A model generated the notes under the pieces. The model was not told where the DNA came from. It saw nothing but the letters and a program-made list of their open reading frames with translations, and ran no database searches. Below are positions 1 through 6,841 of a stretch of DNA of 11,982 nt, one piece after another. The stretch comes from Clostridia bacterium. GTDB taxonomy: Bacteria; Bacillota; DSM-16504; Desulfitibacterales; Desulfitibacteraceae. The stretch lies in NCBI GenBank assembly GCA_018333845.1, contig JAGXSK010000239.1, forward strand, positions 1 to 11,982, read 5' to 3'. The position numbers and the translations under genes were made by a program. The stretch's first letter is position 1. Every line of letters begins with the position of its first letter.

Positions 1-1319
1 GGTTGGAAGCTGACAAAATTGAAAGGGTTGTAAGTGGTGTAGATATTGGTGCAGGAATCAGGGTAATTACAGGGGAAAATACTTCTTATGCATATACAAA
101 TGACCTGTCCATTGATTCTCTAATTAAGGCCGCTAAAATAGTTGCAAAATCAGTTGGAAATAAAGAAAATCCAGTTTCCATTAATTTATCCAAGGAATTC
201 AAGCAGGATAAGGTTTATGTTGAAAAGGAACCTGATACAATACCAATCGCTAAAAAGGTTGAAAAAGTAGTGGAAGCTAATAGAGTGGCAAGAGAGGTTG
301 ATGCTAGAATCAAGCAGGTTATGGTTGGTTATGGAGATGTGGTTCAGGAGGTTATTATAGCCAATTCATTGGGTGAATTGGTTGAAGATAAAAGGATAAG
401 AACCCGTTTCGTTGTGAATTCTGTGGCAGCAGAGGGCTCTCTTATTCAAACTGGCTACGAGGCTATTGGAAGCTTTGCTGGTTTTGAACTTTTTGATGAA
501 ATGGATTCTGTGGATATTGCCAAGAAAGCAGCCAGGCGTGCTGTAAAAATGTTAGAAGCAAAGCCCGCTCCTTCAGGCAGAATGACTGTAGTCATGACTT
601 CCCAGTCTGGTGGTACAATGGTGCATGAGGCATGTGGTCATGGTCTGGAGGCCGATCTGGTTCAAAAAAAGCTGTCTGTGTATGCCGGCAAGAAAGGACA
701 AGAGGTTGCGGCACCAGAGGTTACTGTAATTGATGACGGATCAATGAAAAAATATGGTTATTTAACATGGGATGATGAAGGTGTAAAAAGCCGTAAAAAT
801 ACACTCATCAAAAAGGGTGTGCTGGAAGAATTCATGTATGATAGGCTTACAGCCATGAAAGAAAAGAGAGAGTCTACAGGTAATGGAAGACGTGAATCCT
901 ATCAAAATAGGCCTATTCCCAGAATGACAAATACATATATTGACAGGGGAAACGTGGACCCTGAAAAAATCATAAAGGAAACAAAAAAGGGAATTCTAGT
1001 AGAAAAAATGGGTGGAGGTCAAGTAAATACAACCAACGGCGACTTTGTATTTGACGTTGCTGAAGGCTACTTAATTGAAGATGGTGAAGTAAAAGAAGCC
1101 GTTAGAGGTGCTACCTTAACAGGCAATGGTCCAAAAATTCTTAATAATATAGACATGGTAGGCAAAGATTTAGGTTTTGCAATTGGCACCTGTGGAAAGG
1201 ATGGTCAGGGTGTACCAGTTTCAGATGCTCAGCCTACAATTCGTGTTACTGATCTGATAGTAGGGGGAACAGAGGCTCCAGGTACAGGGCCTGAAATTAA
1301 GAGAATCCGCAGGCTCTAA
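1..1319 (+). CDS. tldD: TldD metallopeptidase subunit, 5' partial
   Basis: This is the catalytic half of the TldD/TldE (PmbA) heterodimer, a cytosolic zinc protease that degrades small unfolded peptides and, in some bacteria, trims modified peptide precursors such as microcin B17. Counting from the first complete codon at base 3, the zinc motif HEACGH is at residues 208-213 (CAT at base 624). The third ligand of the family is the Cys of GTCGKDGQ at residue 397 (base 1191). The 438 visible residues are shorter than the usual 460-480. They begin inside the N-terminal domain (KIERVVSGVDIGAGIRVI), so about 20-30 residues and the true start lie off the window. The TTG at base 3 should not be taken as the start. 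tldE follows after 55 bases, consistent with co-transcription. The family assignment is secure; the substrate is unknown. Confidence 0.95.
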   Translation, partial: LEADKIERVVSGVDIGAGIRVITGENTSYAYTNDLSIDSLIKAAKIVAKSVGNKENPVSINLSKEFKQDKVYVEKEPDTIPIAKKVEKVVEANRVAREVDARIKQVMVGYGDVVQEVIIANSLGELVEDKRIRTRFVVNSVAAEGSLIQTGYEAIGSFAGFELFDEMDSVDIAKKAARRAVKMLEAKPAPSGRMTVVMTSQSGGTMVHEACGHGLEADLVQKKLSVYAGKKGQEVAAPEVTVIDDGSMKKYGYLTWDDEGVKSRKNTLIKKGVLEEFMYDRLTAMKEKRESTGNGRRESYQNRPIPRMTNTYIDRGNVDPEKIIKETKKGILVEKMGGGQVNTTNGDFVFDVAEGYLIEDGEVKEAVRGATLTGNGPKILNNIDMVGKDLGFAIGTCGKDGQGVPVSDAQPTIRVTDLIVGGTEAPGTGPEIKRIRRL

Positions 1320-1374
1320 TCTTAAAAATACTTTTTAATAAAAGCTCTATAATTTAGGAAAAAGAGGGAAAACA

Positions 1375-2718
1375 ATGGAACAAAAATATATTAATATTGG
1401 TAAGGATTTAGTTGCAAAATCTAAAAAACTTGGTGCAGATGGGGCTGAAGTTTATATAATACAATCCCAGGATCTGTCTATTGAAGTAGCCAACGGGGAA
1501 ATAGAAACCCTAAAAAACGCCGAATCAAAGGGAATGGGAATTAGAATATTTAAAGATGAAGGTGTGGGGTATTCCTTTTCATCAGATTTTTCCAATAGCG
1601 CTCTGGAAAGGGTAGTACATCAGGCTGTAGCAAATTCTGCCATTGTAGAAAAGGATCCCTTTAACAAAATGCCCGATGAAATATTTAAATATTCCAAACT
1701 AGACCTATATGATTCTGAGATTGTTTCCACTGCCCTTGAAAATAAAATTAATATTGCCAAAGAAATTGAACTAGCTGCCAGAACAGAAGACAAAAGAATA
1801 ACCATTACTGAGAATTCAACATACCAGGATTCAGTATACTCAGTTACCATTGTAAACTCAAATGGTCTTGAAGCATTTTACAGGGGAGCCTATTGTGGTG
1901 CTTATGCATTTCTAGTTGGCGAAGAAAATGGTGACAGCCAGACTGGTTTTTCCGTTCAATATGGATTAAAATATGGCCAGTTAGACCCACAAAAAATTGG
2001 TAAAGAAGCAGCACAAAAGGCAGTAAGAATGCTAGGTGCTAAAGAAATATCCACACAGAAGGCAACAATTGTGTTAGATCCCTATGTGGTTACTAATTTT
2101 CTTGGTGTTTTATCACCATCTCTTTCAGCCGAATCTGTACAAAAAGGCAAATCCATTTTTGCTGGCAAGATTGAAGAAGTGGTTGCTGCTAAAAATGTTT
2201 CTATAATTGATGATGGAACAATGCCAGGAGGAATAGCATCTTCACCCTTTGATGGAGAGGGAGTGGCATGCCAAAAGACTATTCTAATAGATAGGGGTAA
2301 GTTAAATACCTTTTTATATAATACTTATACTGCAGCTAAAGACAATGTAAGGTCCACTGGCAATGGTACCAGGAGCTCATACAAGGCTACTCCTGAAGTT
2401 GGAACCACCAACTTTTATTTAGATAAGGGAGATTTAACAAGAGAAAGCCTATTAAAGGATGTTGAAAAGGGACTTTATATCACTGAAGTAATGGGTATCC
2501 ATACAGCAAACCCAATCTCTGGTGATTTTTCTGTTGGAGCTGCGGGCCTTTGGATTGAAAAGGGAGAGTTTAAATATCCTGTCAGGGGTATTGCTATAGC
2601 AGGAAATCTGGCAACTCTATTAATGTCCATAGATGGAATAGCTGATGATTTAACCTTTTTTGTGGGCAAAGGCGCTCCTACTGTTAGAATTAAAGAAATA
2701 GTAATCAGCGGCAATTAA
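1375..2718 (+). CDS. pmbA: TldE/PmbA, partner subunit of TldD peptidase
   Basis: A 447-residue protein of the same fold as TldD, full length for the TldE (PmbA) subfamily. Where TldD has HExxxH, this protein has VLDPYVVTNF (residues 233-242), with no zinc ligands. The C-terminal Cys is also missing: the corresponding stretch reads DLTFFVGKGAPTVRIKE. This is the known signature of the non-catalytic subunit, which pairs with TldD to form the closed chamber. The ATG at 1375 follows an AGAGGG ribosome site with about 7 bases of spacing, and the N-terminus (KYINIGKDLVAKSKKLGADGAEVYI) matches the typical start of the family. It lies between tldD and aroQ and is probably co-transcribed with both. 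No peptide-modification gene or precursor peptide is nearby, so a general peptide-degrading role is the simplest reading. Confidence 0.93.
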   Translation: MEQKYINIGKDLVAKSKKLGADGAEVYIIQSQDLSIEVANGEIETLKNAESKGMGIRIFKDEGVGYSFSSDFSNSALERVVHQAVANSAIVEKDPFNKMPDEIFKYSKLDLYDSEIVSTALENKINIAKEIELAARTEDKRITITENSTYQDSVYSVTIVNSNGLEAFYRGAYCGAYAFLVGEENGDSQTGFSVQYGLKYGQLDPQKIGKEAAQKAVRMLGAKEISTQKATIVLDPYVVTNFLGVLSPSLSAESVQKGKSIFAGKIEEVVAAKNVSIIDDGTMPGGIASSPFDGEGVACQKTILIDRGKLNTFLYNTYTAAKDNVRSTGNGTRSSYKATPEVGTTNFYLDKGDLTRESLLKDVEKGLYITEVMGIHTANPISGDFSVGAAGLWIEKGEFKYPVRGIAIAGNLATLLMSIDGIADDLTFFVGKGAPTVRIKEIVISGN

Positions 2719-2731
2719 TGGGGGGAGAAAT

Positions 2732-3160
2732 TTGAGAATATTTATTATTAATGGTCCTAATCTAAATATGTTAGGGAAAAGACCGGAAAGCATTTATGGC
2801 AAGCTGACCCTAGAGGAAATTAATAAGGGTCTATCTGAAAAGGCAAATGAATTAGGATTTCAAGCAGAGTTTTATCAGTCCAATAATGAGGGTGAATTAG
2901 TAGAAGTTATACATAAGGCACATCATGAAGCAAAGGGAATTATTGTGAATCTAGCTGCATACAGTCATTACAGTATTGCATTGCGAGATGCAGTAGAAAT
3001 CCTCTCAATCCCTGTGATTGAGGTGCATTTGTCAAACATCTATTCAAGAGAGGATTTTAGGCATAAGTCTCTAATTTCCTCCCTGGCTGATGGAGTAATC
3101 TGTGGCTTTGGTCCATTAGGGTATAGGCTTGCTTTAGAGGCTATGAAAGATATTTTGTAG
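2732..3160 (+). CDS. aroQ: Type II 3-dehydroquinate dehydratase
   Basis: This enzyme converts 3-dehydroquinate to 3-dehydroshikimate, the third step of the shikimate pathway to aromatic amino acids; it acts as a cytosolic dodecamer. The 142-residue length is normal. Family motifs are present in order: INGPNLNMLGKRPESIYG with Arg17 and the catalytic Tyr22; QSNNEGELV (residues 49-57); NLAAYSHYS with Asn73 and His79; EVHLSNIYSREDFRH with His99 and Arg110. The usual NPGAYTHTS loop is changed to NLAAYSHYS, with the catalytic Asn and His kept. The start is TTG, placed 7 bases after GGGGGAG; the next in-frame ATG is inside the first active-site motif, so TTG is needed. The gene is 13 bases after tldE and 19 before the peptidase gene, matching the yqhS-yqhT-efp order of Bacillus subtilis. 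Confidence 0.94.
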   Translation: MRIFIINGPNLNMLGKRPESIYGKLTLEEINKGLSEKANELGFQAEFYQSNNEGELVEVIHKAHHEAKGIIVNLAAYSHYSIALRDAVEILSIPVIEVHLSNIYSREDFRHKSLISSLADGVICGFGPLGYRLALEAMKDIL

Positions 3161-3179
3161 TGAATTGTAGGTGTATCTA

Positions 3180-4247
3180 ATGAAGCACAGAATTGTCAAA
3201 ATAAGAGATTATTTAGAAGAAAAGGATATAGATGCCTTTTTAATAATTAAGCCACAAAACATTAGGTATTTAAGTGGGTTTACAGGGAGCAGCGGTCAGC
3301 TAATAATTACCAGGTCAAAAAATTATTTAATTACTGATTTTAGATATGTTGACCAGGCCAAACAACAAAGTCCCAATTATCAAATTATAAAGCAAGAAAA
3401 AAAGATAATAGATACTGTAAAAGATATTTGTTTGCAGGAAAAGATCAAGGAAATAGCATTTGAAGAGGATCAAATGGTTTTTAAAACTTATGAAATCTAC
3501 TACCAGGCGTTAAAGCCTGTTTATTTGATACCCGCATCCCAGTTTTTAACCAAAATTAGGGCAATTAAAGACCATGAAGAAGTTATTCTTTTAAAAAAAG
3601 CAGTTGACCTGGCTGATCAAGCCTTTAAGCATATTTTACCCTATATCAAGCCTGGAATTAAAGAAAAAGATATAGCCTTAGAATTGGAATTCTTTCTGAG
3701 AAAAAAGGGAGCAGAAGCTAAATCTTTTGATTTTATTGTTGCCTCAGGTACAAGAGGTGCTTTGCCCCATGGAATAGCATCTAGCAAGGAGATAAGAATG
3801 GGTGAACTTGTAACAATGGATTTTGGGTGTATTTATGAGGGATACTGTTCTGATATTACAAGAACGGTTTGTGTAGGTAAATTAGGAAGTAAACAGAGAG
3901 AAATATATAATATTGTCTTGGAAGCTCAAATTGCAGGGATCAATTCCATTAGGTCTAATATAAAATGTCAGGATGTAGACAGTATAGCCAGGGAAGTCAT
4001 AGTAAACGCAGGCTATGGGGAATATTTTGGGCACTGCCTTGGTCATGGTGTTGGTTTAGAGGTCCATGAGGAACCTAGATTGGCCAAAGATAATGATGAG
4101 CTGCTCCAACCAGGAATGGTGGTAACAGTTGAACCTGGCATATATATACCAGGTTTCGGTGGAGTAAGAATTGAAGACATGGTATTAATTCATGAAAATT
4201 ACATAGAAATTTTGACCAAAACATATAAAGATTTACTAGTAATATGA
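3180..4247 (+). CDS. Xaa-Pro aminopeptidase, M24B family (YqhT/PepP-like)
   Basis: A cytosolic metalloenzyme that removes an N-terminal residue preceding proline. The 355-residue product has an N-terminal creatinase-type domain (about residues 5-125, with NIRYLSGFTGS) and a C-terminal pita-bread catalytic domain. The five metal ligands of the family are visible: Asp214 (TMDFG), Asp225 (CSDITR), His289 (GHGVGLEVHE), Glu318 (VEPGIY) and Glu332 (VRIEDM). His197 in LPHG also fits. A GTG at 3171 would add three residues, but the ATG at 3180 has an AGGTG ribosome site 6 bases upstream and is the better start. Its place directly before efp is conserved in many Firmicutes; a link between proline-specific peptidase and the polyproline translation factor is suggestive but unproved. 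Specificity is inferred from the family; other dipeptidases of M24B look similar. Confidence 0.9.
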   Translation: MKHRIVKIRDYLEEKDIDAFLIIKPQNIRYLSGFTGSSGQLIITRSKNYLITDFRYVDQAKQQSPNYQIIKQEKKIIDTVKDICLQEKIKEIAFEEDQMVFKTYEIYYQALKPVYLIPASQFLTKIRAIKDHEEVILLKKAVDLADQAFKHILPYIKPGIKEKDIALELEFFLRKKGAEAKSFDFIVASGTRGALPHGIASSKEIRMGELVTMDFGCIYEGYCSDITRTVCVGKLGSKQREIYNIVLEAQIAGINSIRSNIKCQDVDSIAREVIVNAGYGEYFGHCLGHGVGLEVHEEPRLAKDNDELLQPGMVVTVEPGIYIPGFGGVRIEDMVLIHENYIEILTKTYKDLLVI

Positions 4248-4295
4248 TAGAATAAACTTGATACGTAAAGTCGAAAATAGGGGGTTAAAGGGAAT

Positions 4296-4853
4296 ATGAT
4301 TTCCACTAACGATTTCAGAACAGGATTAACAATAGAGATTAATGGGGATATTTTTACTGTAGTCGATTTTCAACATGTTAAGCCTGGCAAAGGTGCTGCC
4401 TTTGTTCGTTCAAAGCTAAAAAACATTAGAACTGGTGCAGTTACTGAACAAACATTTAGAGCTGGGGAAAAGGTTGCCAAAGCCCACATAGAAAAAAAAT
4501 CCATGCAGTATTTGTATAATGATGGAGAAAACTTTGTGGTAATGGACAATGATACCTATGACCAACTTAATCTACAAAAGCATCATTTTGATGGAAAGGA
4601 TAAGTTTCTCAAGGACAACATGACTTTAAGTATTCTAATGTTTGGATCAGAGGTTATTGGAGTAGAACTTCCTAATAGCGTTGAGCTTGAAGTGGTTGAA
4701 ACAGAACCTGGCATTAAGGGAGATACTGCAACTGGTGCAACCAAGTCAGCCACCTTGGAAACAGGTGCAGTTGTACAAGTCCCCCTATTTATTGAAAAAG
4801 GTGATATTTTAAGAATTGACACAAGAACAGGGAACTACATAGAAAGGGCATAA
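4296..4853 (+). CDS. efp: Elongation factor P
   Basis: EF-P binds ribosomes stalled on consecutive prolines, between the P and E sites, and speeds peptide bond formation. The protein has 185 residues, the standard length, with an N-terminal KOW-like domain (about 1-64) and two OB-fold domains (about 65-185). The loop that reaches the peptidyl-transferase centre reads PGKGAAF, with Lys32 at its tip. This is the Firmicutes type of loop; in Bacillus subtilis the equivalent Lys32 carries 5-aminopentanol. The C-terminal signature VPLFIEKGDILRIDTRTGNYIERA region is intact. No modification gene (epmA/epmB, earP) is in the window. The start follows AGGGGG and AAAGGGA stretches, the latter close to the ATG. 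It sits 48 bases after the peptidase gene and lacks a clear promoter of its own. Confidence 0.96.
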   Translation: MISTNDFRTGLTIEINGDIFTVVDFQHVKPGKGAAFVRSKLKNIRTGAVTEQTFRAGEKVAKAHIEKKSMQYLYNDGENFVVMDNDTYDQLNLQKHHFDGKDKFLKDNMTLSILMFGSEVIGVELPNSVELEVVETEPGIKGDTATGATKSATLETGAVVQVPLFIEKGDILRIDTRTGNYIERA

Positions 4854-4924
4854 TATGTTTTAAAATGGATTAATAGAGGACACACTATTTAAAAATGGGA
4901 TTAAAAAACGGAGGTGCAAATTGC

Positions 4925-5380
4925 ATGGATAATATTAAACAAAAGGTTAGTTATTTAAAAGGCCTAATGGAAGGCATGGAAATTAAAGGTGACAGCAAGG
5001 ATGGAAAGATATTTGGTGCAATACTAGATATTCTTGATGAAATGGCTGACGAAATTGAGGAATTGCATGAAGCTCAAGAAGAGCTTGAAGAGTATTTAGA
5101 TAACATGGATGAAGACTTAAGTGAGCTTGAGGAAGACTTTTATGATGACGCTGAATGTTATGGCCACCATGAAGAAGAAGAAGAAGAGGATGAATTTGAT
5201 CCAGACGAGGATTATGTTGAGGTTGTGTGTCCTGATTGTGGGGATACAGTATGCTTTGAAGCAGATATCCTGGATGATGAAGACTTAATTGAAGTTACCT
5301 GTCCCAATTGTGATGCAGTGGTGTTCATTAATGATGAAGATTTACAAGAAGAGAAAAAACCAAAGGAAGATGACTTATAA
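4925..5380 (+). CDS. CD1247-like acidic zinc-ribbon protein, function unknown
   Basis: A 151-residue protein resembling the Clostridia CD1247 N-terminal-domain proteins. Three parts are visible: an N-terminal segment (about 1-30, DNIKQKVSYLKGLMEGMEI); a charged helical stretch likely to form a coiled coil (about 31-70, heptad-like Leu/Ile with many Glu); and an acidic linker (HHEEEEEEDEFDPDED) leading to two CxxC pairs, CPDC (102-105) and CPNC (126-129), which should bind one zinc. Some database entries call such proteins transcriptional regulators, but I see no helix-turn-helix. An in-frame ATG at 4895 exists, but GGAGGTG (4910-4916) lies 8 bases before the ATG at 4925, which decides the start. 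It is the last gene before a strong terminator, 71 bases after efp and in the place of Bacillus yqhV. No function can be given from sequence. Confidence 0.82.
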   Translation: MDNIKQKVSYLKGLMEGMEIKGDSKDGKIFGAILDILDEMADEIEELHEAQEELEEYLDNMDEDLSELEEDFYDDAECYGHHEEEEEEDEFDPDEDYVEVVCPDCGDTVCFEADILDDEDLIEVTCPNCDAVVFINDEDLQEEKKPKEDDL

Positions 5381-5414
5381 AATCCTCTAAAAGTTTTATA
5401 TACCTGGGCAACTT

Positions 5415-5455
5415 AAAAAGGGGTAACCGGTATTTTTTACCAGTTACCCCTTTTT
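5415..5455. terminator. Bidirectional rho-independent terminator
   Basis: An inverted repeat has arms 5415-5432 and 5438-5455 around a loop of five T. The stem carries a GGGGTAAC/GTTACCCC core flanked by A5 on the left and T5 on the right, so both strands end in a U-tract. The only mismatch is 5428 against 5442: C-A when read rightward, but G-U (a wobble pair) when read leftward. It lies between the convergent acidic zinc-ribbon gene and rubredoxin gene and should stop transcription from both. Confidence 0.9.
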
Positions 5456-5485
5456 ATATCTTAAAAACTTTTTATATATGTACTT

Positions 5486-5650
5486 TTATTCTTCTGCCTT
5501 CTCAAAATCTTCTTTGCCAGCTCCACATTCTGGACACACCCAATCTTCTGGAATACTTTCAAAGGCAGTTCCTGGATCAACATCATTGTCAGGATCTCCC
5601 ACTTCGGGGTCATAAATATAACCGCAAATTATACATTCCCACTTATCCAT
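5486..5650 (-). CDS. Rubredoxin
   Basis: This leftward gene encodes a 54-residue protein, the normal size of a small rubredoxin, a one-iron Fe(SCys)4 electron carrier of the cytosol. The two iron-binding loops are intact: CIICGY (Cys6, Cys9) and CPECGAGKEDFE (Cys39, Cys42). The family aromatic and glycine residues are also present (KWEC, YIYDPEVGDP, PGTAFESIPEDWVCP). The ATG at 5650 has AGGGAG at 5660-5665, 9 bases upstream, and a good sigma-A promoter further up. It is transcribed alone, against the flow of the surrounding genes, and ends at the shared terminator. In anaerobes rubredoxins often deliver electrons to oxygen- and peroxide-reducing proteins such as rubrerythrin or flavodiiron proteins, but no such partner is in the window, so the role here is open. 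Confidence 0.95.
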   Translation of the reverse strand: MDKWECIICGYIYDPEVGDPDNDVDPGTAFESIPEDWVCPECGAGKEDFEKAEE

Positions 5651-5692
5651 TTTGCATATCTCCCTTCAAAAAATATTGTTTGTGTACCTTTT

Positions 5693-5720
5693 ATTTTAGT
5701 TTTATAAATGCTTTTGTCAA
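5693..5720 (-). promoter_or_regulatory. Sigma-A promoter of the rubredoxin gene
   Basis: On the minus strand a perfect TTGACA (5715-5720) is followed after 16 bases by TAAAAT (5693-5698), which matches TATAAT at five of six positions. It lies about 43 bases upstream of the rubredoxin start codon, a sensible leader length that contains the AGGGAG ribosome site. This is a sequence match only. Confidence 0.65.
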
Positions 5721-5738
5721 GGGTATAGCAAATAAACA

Positions 5739-5764
5739 CATAAAATTTATCACACCAATACAAT
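5739..5764 (+). promoter_or_regulatory. Candidate sigma-E promoter of spoIIIA
   Basis: In Bacillus subtilis the spoIIIA operon is transcribed in the mother cell by sigma-E, whose -10 element resembles CATACAAT. In this divergent intergenic region AATACAAT (5757-5764) matches seven of eight. The best -35-like element upstream is CATAAA (5739-5744), a weak match with a spacer of only 12 bases, slightly short. The predicted leader to the TTG at 5833 would be about 60 bases. The rest of 5651-5832 holds the rubredoxin promoter and A/T-rich sequence; I see no other strong site. Confidence 0.35.
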
Positions 5765-5832
5765 TTTAGTTTTTAAGCATAATTTCATAAAAAATTTAAT
5801 ATGAATAGATATGAGAAGGGGGTGAACAAGCT

Positions 5833-6822
5833 TTGTCAGTTGTTTTCAGACCAAGACTTCAAGAAGTAGAGGCAGCTAGCCATAAAAAACCTCCCCAGGA
5901 TATCTTGGACATTCTCCCTACCCCTCTTAAAGAAATATTCATAAAAACATGGGATAAAGAAACAGGAATAGAGGAGATTCGACTTAGAAAAAAGAGACCT
6001 TTAATATTTAGATTGGCAAAGGGTGAGGTTCTTTTTCATGATCTGGTGGTTTCAAATGAGCTTTTTGAAAATGTATTAAGAATAATAAGCAAAAATTCCA
6101 TTTATGCTTTGGAAAGTGAATTTAGAAATGGATTTATTACCATTAAGGGAGGACACAGGGTAGGTTTTGCCGGGGAAGCAGTTATAGAAAAAGATATGAT
6201 AAAGACCCAGAAAAACCTTGCCAGCTTAAATATACGAATAGCAAGAGCAGTAGTAGGCTGTGGTGTTGAAATCATACCACATATTATAGATATTTCTAAC
6301 AAATCTTTAAAGCATACATTAATTGTTTCTCCTCCTAGATGTGGAAAAACTACTCTTTTAAGAGATTTAATAAGGTCTATCAGCTTTGGAATAGCAAAAT
6401 ATAACCTAGCTCCCATGCAGGTTGGACTGGTGGATGAAAGGTCAGAAATTGCCGGCTGCTATCAGGGCATTCCCCAATTAGACGTTGGACCAAGGACCGA
6501 TGTCCTGGACAGGTGTCCCAAGGACCAGGGTATGATAATGCTAATTAGATCCATGGGACCCGAGGTTATTGCAACAGATGAGTTAGGGAGCCCAAAGGAT
6601 GTAGAAGCTGTTAGGCAGGTCGTAAATGCTGGAATTAAGTTTTTAGCTACTGTTCATGGAGATAGTTATGAACAATTAACTAAGAGGCCATATTTAAAGG
6701 ACTTAATAGCCATGGGAATATTCCAGAGATATATTTTCTTAAATAAATTTGGTGCTGGTACATGGGTCAAAGATATATTAAGCTGCCAAGGTGAAAGTAT
6801 ACTTAAACATAAAAAAACTTGA
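5833..6822 (+). CDS. spoIIIAA: Stage III sporulation protein AA, ATPase
   Basis: This is the only predicted ATPase of the SpoIIIA-SpoIIQ channel, related to type II/IV secretion ATPases. It acts on the mother-cell cytoplasmic face of the engulfing membrane. The 329-residue product has an N-terminal domain (about 20-150, with EEIRLRKKRPL and the FITIKGGHRVGFAG motif) and an ATPase domain. The latter carries Walker A SPPRCGKTTLL (166-176), Walker B VGLVDER with Asp201 and Glu202 (197-203), and GPEVIATDELG (242-252). The first Gly of the P-loop is Ser, which I believe is common in this family. The TTG start follows AGGGGGTG with 9 bases of spacing; there is no in-frame ATG until residue 122. First gene of the operon; spoIIIAB follows after 19 bases. 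Confidence 0.95.
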   Translation: MSVVFRPRLQEVEAASHKKPPQDILDILPTPLKEIFIKTWDKETGIEEIRLRKKRPLIFRLAKGEVLFHDLVVSNELFENVLRIISKNSIYALESEFRNGFITIKGGHRVGFAGEAVIEKDMIKTQKNLASLNIRIARAVVGCGVEIIPHIIDISNKSLKHTLIVSPPRCGKTTLLRDLIRSISFGIAKYNLAPMQVGLVDERSEIAGCYQGIPQLDVGPRTDVLDRCPKDQGMIMLIRSMGPEVIATDELGSPKDVEAVRQVVNAGIKFLATVHGDSYEQLTKRPYLKDLIAMGIFQRYIFLNKFGAGTWVKDILSCQGESILKHKKT

Positions 6823-6841
6823 CTATAACAGGAGTGATTCT

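Noticed and set aside
1348..1353. TATAAT between tldD and tldE as a promoter
   Set aside because: The position 17 bases upstream reads AAAATA, which is not a usable -35 element, and the other gaps in this run suggest co-transcription.
4232..4241. Palindrome TTACTAGTAA at the end of the peptidase gene
   Set aside because: It is ten bases only, within the coding sequence and without a U-tract or partner site, so chance is likely.
4212..4263. TTGACC (4212) or TTGATA (4258) as -35 elements of an efp promoter
   Set aside because: No acceptable -10 hexamer is found 16-18 bases downstream of either one; the nearby TATGAT is 25 bases from TTGACC.
4895..4924. Ten-codon upstream extension of the acidic zinc-ribbon protein (ATG at 4895)
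   Set aside because: The strong GGAGGTG ribosome site at 4910-4916 lies inside the extension and is correctly spaced for the ATG at 4925.
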